Source of the DNA: Pedobacter psychrophilus
GTDB taxonomy: Bacteria > Bacteroidota > Bacteroidia > Sphingobacteriales > Sphingobacteriaceae
DNA length: 64,000 nt
Reading direction: 5' to 3'
NCBI RefSeq assembly: GCF_001652725.1
Contig: NZ_LWHJ01000031.1
Coordinates: 186,001 to 250,000 of the forward strand
A model generated the notes under the pieces. That model was given only the letters and a program-made list of their open reading frames with translations, was not told the DNA's origin and ran no database searches. A program made the position numbers and the translations under genes. The first letter of the stretch is position 1. Each line of letters opens with the position of its first letter. Shown one piece after another: positions 1 to 9,275 of the stretch.

Positions 1-23
1 TATCTTTCCCATCATATAAGTGT

Positions 24-39
24 CCCCCGCTGGCGGGGG
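24..39. repeat. GC-rich hairpin, probable dispersed intergenic repeat
   Basis: The arms CCCCCGC and GCGGGGG are separated by two bases, making a perfect 7-bp stem in otherwise AT-rich DNA. It is followed by a G-rich tract. It lies downstream of the stop of the msrC gene, but no T tract follows on that strand, so a classical terminator is not well supported. The sudden GC-richness is typical of dispersed palindromic repeats in this phylum. Confidence 0.5.
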
Positions 40-73
40 TTGGGGGTGGTTAACTAATCATATAAATTTGTCA

Positions 74-547
74 TTAAAATTTGATCAGGGCTAAAATAGC
101 CTGTAATCCTTTTTCATCTGCTTCATCAAAATGGTTCAGTTGCTCACTATCAACATCTAAAACTCCAATCACCTCATCATCTTTAAAAATAGGCAACACC
201 ATTTCAGATCTGGAAAGACTGCTGCAAGCAATATGCCCTGGGAATGCATCAACATCTGCAACAATAAGTGTTTTCGCCGCTTGCCATGCCGTTCCGCAAA
301 CTCCTTTTCCTTTGGCAATCCTTGTACAGGCCACCGGACCTTGAAAAGCCGAGAGCACCAATTCATCTTCTTTGATCAAATAAAAACCTACCCAAAACCA
401 ACCGAATTGCTCTTTCAACGCCGAACAAACATTTCCCAAATTAGCCATTAAATCAGTTTCATAACTAATAAGCGCTGCTATTTGAGGGATTAAAGATTGA
501 TATTGAGCGATCTTGTCTCCGTTAACAATGGTTAAATCTTCTGCCAT
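74..547 (-). CDS. msrC: Free methionine-R-sulfoxide reductase (GAF-domain fRMsr)
   Basis: This 157-aa cytosolic protein is a single GAF domain of the fRMsr family, which reduces free L-methionine-(R)-sulfoxide in oxidative damage repair. Family features visible are the WVGFYL core strand, the C74-TRIAKGKGVC84 segment, C108 in HIACSS and the SRSEMVLPI and GVLDVDSE motifs. The three cysteines match the catalytic and resolving set of the family. Length is normal for a stand-alone fRMsr. It is divergent from the metalloprotease gene downstream at 660. A TAnnTTTG-type promoter element lies immediately upstream of the start. The family call is secure; the symbol follows the E. coli enzyme. Confidence 0.93.
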   Translation of the reverse strand: MAEDLTIVNGDKIAQYQSLIPQIAALISYETDLMANLGNVCSALKEQFGWFWVGFYLIKEDELVLSAFQGPVACTRIAKGKGVCGTAWQAAKTLIVADVDAFPGHIACSSLSRSEMVLPIFKDDEVIGVLDVDSEQLNHFDEADEKGLQAILALIKF

Positions 548-551
548 TTCA

Positions 552-559
552 CAAAATTA
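552..559 (-). promoter_or_regulatory. Candidate -7 promoter element for msrC
   Basis: On the minus strand this reads TAATTTTG, a match to the Bacteroidota -7 consensus TAnnTTTG. It sits only a few bases upstream of the msrC ATG, so the transcript would have a very short leader. No clear -33 TTTG was found, so this is a motif-only call. Confidence 0.35.
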
Positions 560-659
560 AAATAATCGCCCTATAAATATGAGCCTTTCTTTCTCTCCAG
601 CAATTTTTTACAATTAATTAATAGCTTAAATATTTATCTTAGGAATCTAAATCATTAAA

Positions 660-3080
660 ATGCGTAAAATTATCTATTTACTATTTATCGGTTTGTTTAT
701 CCAAACTGTTCCTATTCAGGCTCAAAACATCGAAAACAAAACCAAAGAATTTACAAAATATCCTGGTTATTTTAATTTTTATTGGGATGATAGCTCGGGT
801 AAAATCTATTTAGAGATAGATAAATTTAATCAGGAATTTCTGTATGTGACCTCTTTACCTTTTGGTGTAGGTTCTAATGATTTAGGTTTAGACCGTGGCC
901 AGATTGGCGGGAATAAGATTTTAAAGTTTGTGAAGATTGGTCCCAAAGTACTTTTACAACAACCCAATTATGATTACAGGGCCATTACCAATAATATCGA
1001 CGAGAAAAACTCTGTTGAACAGGCTTTTGCAAGTTCTGTAATTTTTGGCTTTAAAGCCGAGGCTATGGATGGTGATAAAGTGTTGATAGATTTGACTCCT
1101 TTTTTAATGAGGGACGTCCACCAAATTGGAGATAAGCTGGCTGCCATGGGGCAAGGGAGTTATAAAACAGATGAATCTCGTTCTGCTATTTATTTAGAAA
1201 ACACCAAAAATTTCCCTAAAAACACCGAGTTTGAATCTATCATTACCTTAACAGGAACTGCAAAAGGGAGGGAAATACGTTCGGTAACGCCAGACCCTGA
1301 TAATGTAACCGTTCATACCCATCAATCTTTTATAGAATTACCAGATAGCAATTATCAGTTTAGAAAATTTGACCCAAGGGCTGGTTTTTATAACCTGGAT
1401 TTTATGGATTATGCCACACCTATTGATCAAAATATCGTTAAAAAGCTGATGGTTCGTCACCGTTTACAGAAAAAAGACCCATCTGCAGCCGTTAGTGAAG
1501 CCGTAAATTCTATTGTTTATTATATTGATAGAGGTGCGCCAGAACCCATTCGCTCTGCTTTGATGGATGGCGCCAAATGGTGGAATCAGGCTTTTGAAGC
1601 TGCGGGTTACAAAGATGCTTTTCAGGTAAAATTACTTCCAGAAGGTGTCGACCCAATGGATATTCGTTATAATCTGGTGCAATGGGTACATCGTTCTACC
1701 CGTGGTTGGTCTTATGGCGAATCCATTACCGACCCTAGAACTGGAGAAATTATTAAAGGCCAGGTTTCTTTAGGTTCGCTTAGGGTGAGGCAGGATTATT
1801 TAATTGCAACTGGTTTATTATTGCCTTACGGCGATGAAAAGCAGCAAGAAGACCAAATGATGAAAATGTCTTTAGCAAGAATCAGGCAGTTAGCAGCTCA
1901 TGAAATTGGACATACTTTAGGAATACAGCATAATTTTGCTGCCAGTACAAACAATCGGGCATCTGTAATGGATTACCCTTTTCCTCACATCAAAATGGAT
2001 GCAAAAGGAAATATTGACTTATCTGACACTTATGCAGTTGGTATTGGGAGTTGGGATAAACGGGCAGTTCTTTATGGTTATCAGGATTTCCCAAAACAAA
2101 CCAATGAAGAAGAAGCTTTAAATAACATCTTTAAAGAGACTTTAAAACAGGGTTTTAGCTTTATTTCTGATGCAGATTCCCGTCCAGAAAGTAGTGCTCA
2201 TCCGGCAGCACATTTATGGGACGATGGAAAAGATCCAATAGCAACTTTAGATACTCTGATGAATATTAGAAAAACCATTTTAAACAAGTTTTCTGATAAA
2301 GCCATTAAAACAGGAATGCCAATGGCAACCATTGAAGAAGCTTTGGTTCCTATTTATTTGTTGCATCGTTACCAAATAGAAGCGGTATCTAAAATTGTGG
2401 GAGGCTTAAATTATACTTTTGCCCTAAAAGGTGATGGACAACTGGTGACTTCATTTGTTAATCCACAGGTTCAGCAGCAAGCATTTGATAAATTATTATC
2501 GGTTATTTCTCCGGATAATTTAATATTACCAGAAAGTTTGATTGCAAATATACCTCCCAGACCAATTGGATATCCAAGGAGCAGGGAAACTTTTAAAACA
2601 AATACAGGCTTAACATTTGATGCCTTATCTCCTGCAGAATCTTTAACGGGAACTACTTTAAACTTTTTATTAAACCCAGAAAGGTTAGAAAGAATTATTG
2701 AGCACCATGCCAGAGACAATAAACAACCTTCACTAGAAGGCATGTTAGGTCAGTTAATTAATCAGACTTTTAAATCTTCATATATTAGCCAGGATAATTT
2801 AAAAGGGGAAATAGCGAGGATGGTTCAAGTGCTTACCGTTAACCAAATCTTAAACACATTAGGCGCTAACAGAACATCTGAGAATGTAAAAGCCAGATTG
2901 TTATCTGCTATTAATGATATTAAAGGCATTTGTAATATAAGATTAACAGGTATAAACGCTGGAACATCTCAACTCATTTTAAATAGAATAAAAAGATTTG
3001 AAGAACATCCAGAAGATTTTAAATTACCAGAACCTATTGCAATGCCTGACGGTTCTCCTATAGGCGATGATGAATTTTGA
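660..3080 (+). CDS. Secreted zinc-dependent metalloprotease (DUF5117/DUF4953 family)
   Basis: This 806-aa protein begins with a signal peptide ending near IQAQN. It has the long N-terminal beta-rich region typical of DUF5117 and a C-terminal DUF4953-type metzincin-like domain. The zinc site is HEIGHTLGIQH, with H414, E415, H418 and H424, followed by a Met-turn-like segment ASVMDYPFPH. Length is normal to slightly short for the family. It is predicted to act in the periplasm or on the cell surface; substrates are unknown. It is monocistronic here: the preceding gene is divergent and about 170 bp separate it from the next lipoprotein gene. Confidence 0.88.
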   Translation: MRKIIYLLFIGLFIQTVPIQAQNIENKTKEFTKYPGYFNFYWDDSSGKIYLEIDKFNQEFLYVTSLPFGVGSNDLGLDRGQIGGNKILKFVKIGPKVLLQQPNYDYRAITNNIDEKNSVEQAFASSVIFGFKAEAMDGDKVLIDLTPFLMRDVHQIGDKLAAMGQGSYKTDESRSAIYLENTKNFPKNTEFESIITLTGTAKGREIRSVTPDPDNVTVHTHQSFIELPDSNYQFRKFDPRAGFYNLDFMDYATPIDQNIVKKLMVRHRLQKKDPSAAVSEAVNSIVYYIDRGAPEPIRSALMDGAKWWNQAFEAAGYKDAFQVKLLPEGVDPMDIRYNLVQWVHRSTRGWSYGESITDPRTGEIIKGQVSLGSLRVRQDYLIATGLLLPYGDEKQQEDQMMKMSLARIRQLAAHEIGHTLGIQHNFAASTNNRASVMDYPFPHIKMDAKGNIDLSDTYAVGIGSWDKRAVLYGYQDFPKQTNEEEALNNIFKETLKQGFSFISDADSRPESSAHPAAHLWDDGKDPIATLDTLMNIRKTILNKFSDKAIKTGMPMATIEEALVPIYLLHRYQIEAVSKIVGGLNYTFALKGDGQLVTSFVNPQVQQQAFDKLLSVISPDNLILPESLIANIPPRPIGYPRSRETFKTNTGLTFDALSPAESLTGTTLNFLLNPERLERIIEHHARDNKQPSLEGMLGQLINQTFKSSYISQDNLKGEIARMVQVLTVNQILNTLGANRTSENVKARLLSAINDIKGICNIRLTGINAGTSQLILNRIKRFEEHPEDFKLPEPIAMPDGSPIGDDEF

Positions 3081-3249
3081 GAGTGTATTATTTTGCATCG
3101 TTTTTTATGATTTAAAACTAGTTTAGCTTCAACGAATGAACCGTCAAAAGATGGTGTTAATTTATTGTTAACTAACTATGAAATATTTAATCGATGTATC
3201 AACCCATGATACTTCATCGTAATTGTCATTAAATTATAGGATACTATAT

Positions 3250-3762
3250 ATGAAAAAATCAATCTTTTTTATCATTGCCGTTTTATTTATATCGGCTTGT
3301 ACCCCAATTGGTTCTAACACTCCCGTCTCTTACACAGATTATGTCCCAGTATTACTTTCAAGAAGTAGCCTTTCAACATCCGTAAGGTTAAAGCCAACAA
3401 CAAATATCGGTGATGCAGCCAAAATCTATTATAAAGATAATTTTATTTTTATTAGTGAGCGTTTTAAAGGCGTACATATCATTGATAATAGTAATCCAAA
3501 ATTACCTGTTAACAAAGGTTATATTGCTGTACCTGGTTGTGTGGATATGGCCATTAAAGAGAATATTTTATATGTTGATAATGCAATAGATTTAATAGCT
3601 ATTAATTTATTGGAAGATGAAAAAGGAAATTTAGCAATAGTAAAGAGGATTGAAAATGTATTTCCTGAAGTTGCACCGCCTGATGGTGGCGTGATTCCAT
3701 CTAAATTTAATTTAACAAACAGGCCACCAAATACTATTATCGTAAGCTGGACAAAAAAATAA
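3250..3762 (+). CDS. LVIVD-repeat-like lipoprotein
   Basis: The start is placed at the ATG at 3250, which opens a clean lipoprotein signal (MKKSIFFIIAVLFISAC). An in-frame start 27 bases earlier would bury the signal. The mature part of about 150 aa has beta-propeller-like units such as GVHIIDNSNPKLP followed by GYIAVPGCVDMAIKENILYVD, as in LVIVD-repeat surface proteins. It is followed after two bases by a second lipoprotein of the same style and then an outer-membrane protein, so the three probably form one transcript. At 170 aa it is short for a propeller and may pair with its neighbour. Function unknown. Confidence 0.7.
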   Translation: MKKSIFFIIAVLFISACTPIGSNTPVSYTDYVPVLLSRSSLSTSVRLKPTTNIGDAAKIYYKDNFIFISERFKGVHIIDNSNPKLPVNKGYIAVPGCVDMAIKENILYVDNAIDLIAINLLEDEKGNLAIVKRIENVFPEVAPPDGGVIPSKFNLTNRPPNTIIVSWTKK

Positions 3763-3764
3763 AT

Positions 3765-4514
3765 ATGAAAACGAGAAATATACTTTACATCATCCTGATT
3801 TTTTTGATTGCTTCTTGTAGTAAAGACGCAGGCAGTTCAACTTCTTCTTCAGATGGATTTAGTACTGGAACAGCTGGTTCTTTAGCTAGGTTTGCAATTG
3901 TTGGCGATAATCTTTACACGGTAACAAAAACAGATGTAAAAATATTTGATATATCTGAAGCTAGTAATCCAATATATAAAGTAGACAAGCCTTTTGGCTT
4001 TGGTATTGAAACCATTTTTCCATTAGGAAACACTTTGTTTTTAGGTAGTGAAACCGGTATGTATATCTATGATATTAGCAATCCGCTCGCTCCAAAACAG
4101 TTGAGCCAATACAGACATATTTTAAGTTGTGATCCTGTAGTAGCAAACGAAAATTACGCATACATCACTTTAAGTTCTGGTGCTACAAGATGTTCTAGAG
4201 GGCTTACGCAATTAGAAGTGATTGATATTAAGGATAAGAAATTACCAAAAGTAGCTAAAATCTATCCTATGAATAATCCTAAAGGGTTAGCTTTAAACGG
4301 TAACGATTTATTTGTTTGTGATGATAATGTGAAATGGTTTGATGCTACAGATAACGTAAATCTTATACCAAAAGGGATTATTGATGTGAAAGCAAATGAT
4401 GCCATTGCCATAGGTAAATTATTGATGCTGATTGGTGAAAATGGATTAACGCAATATGATTACAGTGGAAAAGAACCTGTTTTATTGAGTAGTATTAAAA
4501 TTGGGTTTAAATAA
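3765..4514 (+). CDS. LVIVD-repeat lipoprotein
   Basis: This 249-aa protein has a lipoprotein signal ending in IASC, a low-complexity Ser/Gly linker, then repeated propeller-type units: VKIFDISEASNPI, MYIYDISNPLAPKQL and LEVIDIKDKKLPKVAKI. These are the LVIVD-like pattern found in cell-surface beta-propellers of Bacteroidota. It starts two bases after the preceding lipoprotein stop and six bases before the next gene. It is probably exposed at the surface or in the periplasm. No enzymatic motif is visible. Confidence 0.75.
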   Translation: MKTRNILYIILIFLIASCSKDAGSSTSSSDGFSTGTAGSLARFAIVGDNLYTVTKTDVKIFDISEASNPIYKVDKPFGFGIETIFPLGNTLFLGSETGMYIYDISNPLAPKQLSQYRHILSCDPVVANENYAYITLSSGATRCSRGLTQLEVIDIKDKKLPKVAKIYPMNNPKGLALNGNDLFVCDDNVKWFDATDNVNLIPKGIIDVKANDAIAIGKLLMLIGENGLTQYDYSGKEPVLLSSIKIGFK

Positions 4515-4519
4515 TAAGA

Positions 4520-5206
4520 ATGAAAAAAATCATACTGCTAATTTTTTGCTTTCTAATCATTCAAGTTAAATTGTTTGCCCAATTAGGAAAGGTTAGTACA
4601 GATGCTGATGCAAAAAGTAAATTCCCATTAAGTATCAGTTTTCAGCCTATATTTTTGATGAATAACACCGTTAGATTTGATGCAGAGATTCAGCAAAAAG
4701 AAAAATCTTCGGCATTTGTTGTTGGCTTGGAAGTTATAAACGGAAAAACCGACCTTCTTTACAGAAACATAAATGACGATGAAGCCGAAAAAGATTATGT
4801 TTCTGGTGGCGGAATCAACTTGGCTTATAAATTAAAATTAAAGCCGACTGAAAAACTGACCAGCTTTTACTTCTCTCCAGGGATAACTTTAAGAACTTTA
4901 GAGTTTGCCGTAAAAGGCGATGCTTTTTATTCTTATATTGAAGATGGTATTGAGTATATCACTTTTGGAGAATCAGAAACTAAATACCCTATAAATTCGG
5001 GTTTTCTATTTGCTAATTTTGGCTATCATAAAGTATGGAACACCAATATTTTATTAGATACGTATTTTGGTTATGGTTATAAAATGAGTTCACGAAATGA
5101 ATTGTTAGAGAGAAATAGAAATTATGAGCAGCCTATTTATGGCTTTAATTATAATGGTTTTGTTTTACAAGCAGGTATAAGGTTTGGCTTTCAAATAAAA
5201 AATTAA
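4520..5206 (+). CDS. Predicted outer-membrane beta-barrel protein, function unknown
   Basis: This 228-aa protein begins with a signal peptide ending near LFAQ. The mature part is rich in alternating hydrophobic and aromatic strands (LNAYKL- and YFGYGYKM-like) and ends with the aromatic-containing strand VLQAGIRFGFQIKN, as expected of a small outer-membrane barrel. It is the last gene of the lipoprotein-lipoprotein-barrel trio. I do not recognise a specific family. Assignment rests on composition, the signal peptide and context. Confidence 0.6.
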   Translation: MKKIILLIFCFLIIQVKLFAQLGKVSTDADAKSKFPLSISFQPIFLMNNTVRFDAEIQQKEKSSAFVVGLEVINGKTDLLYRNINDDEAEKDYVSGGGINLAYKLKLKPTEKLTSFYFSPGITLRTLEFAVKGDAFYSYIEDGIEYITFGESETKYPINSGFLFANFGYHKVWNTNILLDTYFGYGYKMSSRNELLERNRNYEQPIYGFNYNGFVLQAGIRFGFQIKN

Positions 5207-5303
5207 AAACTAATTAACTAATCCCTAATGAACTAATCACTAAGAACAATTCCCTAACCAACTAACAAACTAAACCTAACCACCTAACAAACTAACAAAC
5301 CAC
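5207..5303. repeat. Degenerate CTAA-rich low-complexity tract
   Basis: The space between two convergent genes is filled with imperfect repetitions of AACTAAC/CCTAAC units. The strand asymmetry is strong, with almost no G on the plus strand. A similar tract occurs at 23.83-23.94 kb. No hairpin with a T tract is obvious. It probably belongs to a class of low-complexity intergenic sequence in this genome. Confidence 0.55.
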
Positions 5304-6551
5304 CTAAACCCTATTCTTCTCCTCAATCCATTTAGAAAGGTATTTGGTACTCATTTGGGTATGGTGTTGCATCATGGCTCCATAGAAATTATACTTTCTG
5401 TGCTCCTGAATATTTTGGTTGAGCCTTTTTAAAGTAGATATAAATTTCGCATTCCAGTTCTTTTCGTCAAACAGCTGATTGATAATGGTTGTTCCATTAG
5501 CTTGAAACTTGTTCCACATATCCTCATTCTCATACAACTTTACGGCATCATCAGCAAAATCTTTCGGGGTATTAGCCACAAAACCGCTCCAGGTTAAACC
5601 CTCACGCATCCCTTCTACTGCAATTGGAGTACTCACATTTGGCGTTCCGTTTTGCATGGCATCCACCAATTTTCCCTTTAAACCAGCACCAAACACCAAC
5701 GGACATAAACAAACCTTGGCTTTGCCCATCACCTCGTTCACATCCTTCGCCCGCCCCTTGATCAGGAAATCTTCTTTAACATTATTCAACTGGTTTACTT
5801 TATCGCTCGCATAAGCTCCGTAAACATGGACTTGGGCTGTTGGCATTTTTCTTCTAATGAGTGGCCAAATCTCGGTTTTAAGATACAAAACAGCTTGATA
5901 ATTGGGTTCATGTAAAAAATTCCCGATGCTGATAAAATGTTCTCGCTCTTCAAAAGGCAACCATTCCGCTTTTATTGCTGGAGTAATGCCGGGCAACATA
6001 AATGGCAGATAAAGCAACAGGGCTTCGTCAATCACAAATATTTCCTTTAAAACCCTCATCTCATAAGTAGAGATAATTAAGGAAAGATCACAACGTAAAA
6101 TACTGGCTATTTCCCGTTTAGCAACATCCTCTAAAAGCAGATCATCCAAATAAAATTCCTCATTCGCCTTATATGCCCTTTGCCTTCCTGCTCTTAAACA
6201 ATGCAAATCTTCGGTATCTAAAACCTTAATGGCATCGGGACAATGTTCCGTAACCCGCCAGCCAAATTGTTCCTCCGTCATAAAGCGATCAAACAAAACC
6301 AAGTCTGGGTTTAGTGTTTTCACATACTCATCAAAACTCTCGTCGTTCAATTTAATACTCACTTTTTCTACGCCCAATGAGGCTAGATCTACCATAAACT
6401 CACTATCTGCAGCAGCACTGGCAAAAGTAATTTGATAGTTTTGGGCGCTAAAAGCTTTTATCAGCTGCACCATCCTACTCCCTGCGGCAGATGAAGCAGG
6501 TTCTGGGAAAACAGTCCCAATTATTAAAACTTTATGTATGGGATTGCTCAT
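5304..6551 (-). CDS. Glycosyltransferase (GT4-like, GT-B fold)
   Basis: This 415-aa cytosolic protein has an N-terminal Rossmann-like half beginning KVLIIGTVFPEPASSAAGSR. Its C-terminal GT-B half contains FISIGNFLHEPN, VHVYGAYASDK and the late segment CLCPLVFGAGLKGKLVDAMQNG, typical of Glyco_trans_1_4 proteins. The acceptor is unknown. The gene overlaps the end of ispE by four bases (ATGA), implying translational coupling, although no functional link to isoprenoid synthesis is established. No membrane segment is visible. Confidence 0.75.
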   Translation of the reverse strand: MSNPIHKVLIIGTVFPEPASSAAGSRMVQLIKAFSAQNYQITFASAAADSEFMVDLASLGVEKVSIKLNDESFDEYVKTLNPDLVLFDRFMTEEQFGWRVTEHCPDAIKVLDTEDLHCLRAGRQRAYKANEEFYLDDLLLEDVAKREIASILRCDLSLIISTYEMRVLKEIFVIDEALLLYLPFMLPGITPAIKAEWLPFEEREHFISIGNFLHEPNYQAVLYLKTEIWPLIRRKMPTAQVHVYGAYASDKVNQLNNVKEDFLIKGRAKDVNEVMGKAKVCLCPLVFGAGLKGKLVDAMQNGTPNVSTPIAVEGMREGLTWSGFVANTPKDFADDAVKLYENEDMWNKFQANGTTIINQLFDEKNWNAKFISTLKRLNQNIQEHRKYNFYGAMMQHHTQMSTKYLSKWIEEKNRV

Positions 6552-7354
6552 TGTATATCGCTAAAAACCAAATTGTCTTTTTCTAAAAAACTTAAATCTA
6601 CTTTCTCTTTAAAAATGCCATAAACCGATGCTCCGCTCCCACTCATCATAGAAAATAATGCTCCAGCACTCAATAAATCTTGTTTTACTTTTTTTATTTG
6701 AGGGTGATTTAATAAGATGTGGTCTTCAAAATCGTTGGTAATTTTACTCTGCCATTCTTCAATGGGCATTTTAATCAACTCTTTTAAAGATCGTTTGGGT
6801 TGTTTTGGAGTTACTCCGCGATAAGCTTCTGCAGTAGAAACATGAACCGGTGGCATCACTAAAGCCAAATGATAATCCGAAAGATCTAAGGTTATGGGTT
6901 CAAATTCATCCCCTTTATTAAAAGCGTAAACAGGTTTATTTTGGATAAAAAAAGCACAATCGGCACCTAATTGTCTACAATAACTCTCCATCTTTTCATC
7001 AGAAAGTTGCATTTCAAATTTATCATTAATCAATTTGATAAAAAAGGCAGTATCGGCAGAACCACCTCCTAAACCTGCACCAATTGGTATGTTTTTATGG
7101 AGGTGTATTTTAATGTTGGGTAAATCATGGTCTTTTCTCATTAACTGATAAGCCTGCAAACACAGATTATCATTTGCAGGTCCAGGAATTTCAATCCCCG
7201 AAGTCTCGAAATCCATTTCAGCACTTTCAATAACCTCTAAAGCTTCTTTAATTTTAACAGGGTAAAAAATAGTCTCCAAATTATGATAACCGTCCGTTCT
7301 TTTATGGGTGATGTTTAAACCGATATTGATTTTGGCGTTTGGAAAAGTAATCAT
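6548..7354 (-). CDS. ispE: 4-(cytidine 5'-diphospho)-2-C-methyl-D-erythritol kinase
   Basis: IspE phosphorylates CDP-methylerythritol in the MEP route to isoprenoids. This GHMP kinase shows the substrate motif PNAKINIGLNI at the N terminus, the ATP loop PIGAGLGGGSADTAF and the C-terminal GHMP motif SMMSGSGASVYGIF. The start is placed at the ATG at 7354; a TTG four codons earlier is possible but adds nothing conserved. Length of about 268 aa is normal for the family. It is the first gene of a two-gene unit with the overlapping glycosyltransferase. Confidence 0.95.
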   Translation of the reverse strand: MITFPNAKINIGLNITHKRTDGYHNLETIFYPVKIKEALEVIESAEMDFETSGIEIPGPANDNLCLQAYQLMRKDHDLPNIKIHLHKNIPIGAGLGGGSADTAFFIKLINDKFEMQLSDEKMESYCRQLGADCAFFIQNKPVYAFNKGDEFEPITLDLSDYHLALVMPPVHVSTAEAYRGVTPKQPKRSLKELIKMPIEEWQSKITNDFEDHILLNHPQIKKVKQDLLSAGALFSMMSGSGASVYGIFKEKVDLSFLEKDNLVFSDIQ

Positions 7355-7500
7355 CAATATTAACAATTAAGAGGTTTTGCACATTAATAGGATGGCAAAT
7401 ATAGATTAATTTAATTTGTAGGAATATAAGCTTAGGTTGGAATTTAGAATGTATTTTTAAAAAATGATTTGGGCGTTTTAACACGCTATCCGTTATATCT

Positions 7501-7594
7501 TTTTTGCCATTTGCAGGGTGGCAATGAGCAAAAAAGGATGTCACTCCTATCGTTAACGCACTTATAGCATGTCACCCTGAGCGGAGTCTAAGGG
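7501..7594. repeat. Dispersed intergenic repeat upstream of thyA
   Basis: The stretch contains ATGTCACCCTGAGCGGAGTC followed by TAAGGG, a GC-richer motif I recognise as a widely dispersed intergenic repeat in Bacteroidota. A related inverted-looking copy (GCAGGGTGGCAATGAG and GGATGTCACTCC) lies just before it. The open frame that crosses it has no coding character. The repeat ends about 17 bases before the thyA start and may shape its leader. Confidence 0.5.
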
Positions 7595-7610
7595 TTTTTA
7601 ATAAAACAAA

Positions 7611-8432
7611 ATGAAACAATATTTAGATTTAATGCGCCATGTTTTAGATAATGGCACCCAAAAACACGATAGAACAGGAACAGGAACATTAAGTGTTTTT
7701 GGTTATCAAATGCGTTTCAACTTAGCCGAAGGTTTCCCGATGGTGACCACCAAAAAACTGCACCTTAAATCCATCATCCACGAGCTGATCTGGTTTTTAA
7801 GTGGCGATACCAACATCAAATATTTAAAGGAAAATGGTGTAAAGATTTGGGATGAATGGGCTGACGAAAACGGAAATTTAGGCCCGGTATATGGTTCTCA
7901 ATGGCGTTCTTGGCCTACGCCAGATGGTAAGCATATTGATCAGATTACCAATATTATTAACCAAATTAAAAACAACCCCGATTCTAGAAGAATTATTGTA
8001 TCTGCATGGAATGTGGCCGAAATAGAAAATATGGCTTTGCCTCCTTGCCATAGTTTTTTCCAGTTTTACGTTGCACCCCCAAATCCCGTAAAGGGAGAAA
8101 AAGTTGGTAAATTAAGCTGTCAGCTATACCAAAGAAGCGCAGATATTTTCTTGGGCGTTCCTTTCAACATTGCCTCTTATGCGCTATTAACCATGATGGT
8201 TGCCCAGGTTTGCAATTTACAGTCCGGAGATTTTGTGCATACTTTAGGCGATGCTCATTTATATAACAACCATTTAGAGCAAACCACCCTGCAATTGTCT
8301 CGCGAACCAAAAGCTTTACCTACCATGAAAATCAACCCTGAAGTAAAAGACATTTTCGGGTTTAAGTTTGAAGATTTTGAGTTGGTGGGCTATGAACCAT
8401 ATCCGCATATTAAGGGAACTGTGGCGGTTTAA
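7611..8432 (+). CDS. thyA: Thymidylate synthase
   Basis: ThyA methylates dUMP to dTMP using methylene-tetrahydrofolate and yields dihydrofolate, which FolA recycles. This 273-aa protein carries the phosphate-binding start [14 protein letters not shown], the catalytic Cys146 in [12 protein letters not shown], the [20 protein letters not shown] signature and the C-terminal [13 protein letters not shown]. Length is typical. The functional partner folA lies about 1.1 kb downstream, separated by a SEFIR-like gene and a small ORF, which is unusual because thyA and folA are commonly adjacent. Confidence 0.98.
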   Translation: MKQYLDLMRHVLDNGTQKHDRTGTGTLSVFGYQMRFNLAEGFPMVTTKKLHLKSIIHELIWFLSGDTNIKYLKENGVKIWDEWADENGNLGPVYGSQWRSWPTPDGKHIDQITNIINQIKNNPDSRRIIVSAWNVAEIENMALPPCHSFFQFYVAPPNPVKGEKVGKLSCQLYQRSADIFLGVPFNIASYALLTMMVAQVCNLQSGDFVHTLGDAHLYNNHLEQTTLQLSREPKALPTMKINPEVKDIFGFKFEDFELVGYEPYPHIKGTVAV

Positions 8433-8440
8433 AACCCCTT

Positions 8441-8457
8441 AACCCCTAAAGGGGATT
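8441..8457. repeat. CCCC/GGGG mini-hairpin, probable dispersed repeat
   Basis: AACCCCTAAAGGGGATT sits just after the thyA stop. The motif resembles dispersed CCCCTAAAGGGG-type repeats of Bacteroidota. A related sequence (CTCCCTTGGGGGATTT) occurs at 9534-9550, at the other edge of the inserted SEFIR block. It could act as a weak terminator but no T tract follows. Confidence 0.4.
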
Positions 8458-8514
8458 ATTATCCATTATTAAAATTTCATCATTAGAAATACTCTAAGAA
8501 TATAATTGCAAATT

Positions 8515-9261
8515 ATGAATATAATACCAAAAGCATTCATCTCATATTCTCATGACACACAGGAGCATAAAAAATGGGCTTTGCAATTAGCAACTAGGCT
8601 TCGCAATAACGGAATTGATGCAATATTAGATCAATTTGAATTACAACCGGGTGCAGATTTACCACACTTTATGGAAACTCATTTAGCCTCTGCTAATAAA
8701 ATTTTAATGATTTGCACAGATAAATACGTCGCTAAAGCTAATAAAGGTCAAGGAGGAGTTGGTTATGAAAAAATGATTATTACTTCTAGTCTTATGAAAA
8801 ATATTGATGCAAATAAAATTATTCCAATTATTAAACAAAGCGGAACTTTAGAAGTCCCTACATTTTTAAGAAGTAAGCTTTACATCAATTTTTCAAAAGA
8901 AGATGACTTCGAATTCAGTTATGATGAATTAGTTAGGTCTATTCACAATTCTCCATTATTTGAAAAACCTGCAATAGGTAATAATCCTTTCAAACCTATT
9001 GTTCAAGAAAAATTGGAAGATGACTCAAAACTCCTTGATTCTATACTTTCTGTAATAATAGAAAAACAAGGGATAGAATTATATGTTCTATCTAAATTTA
9101 TAATTAATGAACTTAAAATATCTCCTATGCTTTTTAAAATATCGATTTTAAAACTAAATAAAATGGGATTTGTCAAGTGCTTTTTTACAAATGATTATAG
9201 TACAGTTGCGGTAACAGAAAAAGGGCTTATGTATGCCTTTGAAAATAAATTAGTTCAATAA
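8515..9261 (+). CDS. SEFIR/TIR-like domain protein with C-terminal winged-helix-like region
   Basis: This 248-aa protein starts with a SEFIR (TIR-related) fold: KAFISYSHDTQEHKKWA at the N terminus, then LRNNGIDAILDQFEL, a segment LMICTDKYVAKAN and GGVGYEKMI. Residues from about 165 on resemble a winged helix-turn-helix (LLDSILSVII, LKISPMLFKISILKLNKMG, then a wing ending AVTEKGLMYA). SEFIR/TIR proteins in bacteria often act as signalling or NAD-consuming effectors, including in anti-phage defence; activity here is inferred, not shown. The ATG at 8515 is preferred over a TTG nine bases earlier. It sits between thyA and folA with no partner nuclease or receptor visible, and its flanks carry dispersed repeat motifs. 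Confidence 0.78.
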   Translation: MNIIPKAFISYSHDTQEHKKWALQLATRLRNNGIDAILDQFELQPGADLPHFMETHLASANKILMICTDKYVAKANKGQGGVGYEKMIITSSLMKNIDANKIIPIIKQSGTLEVPTFLRSKLYINFSKEDDFEFSYDELVRSIHNSPLFEKPAIGNNPFKPIVQEKLEDDSKLLDSILSVIIEKQGIELYVLSKFIINELKISPMLFKISILKLNKMGFVKCFFTNDYSTVAVTEKGLMYAFENKLVQ

Positions 9262-9275
9262 AATAATAAAACAAT

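Noticed and set aside
7302-7544. 80-aa frame upstream of ispE on the minus strand
   Set aside because: It overlaps the ispE start and crosses the GC-rich dispersed repeat. The protein has no coding character or family resemblance.
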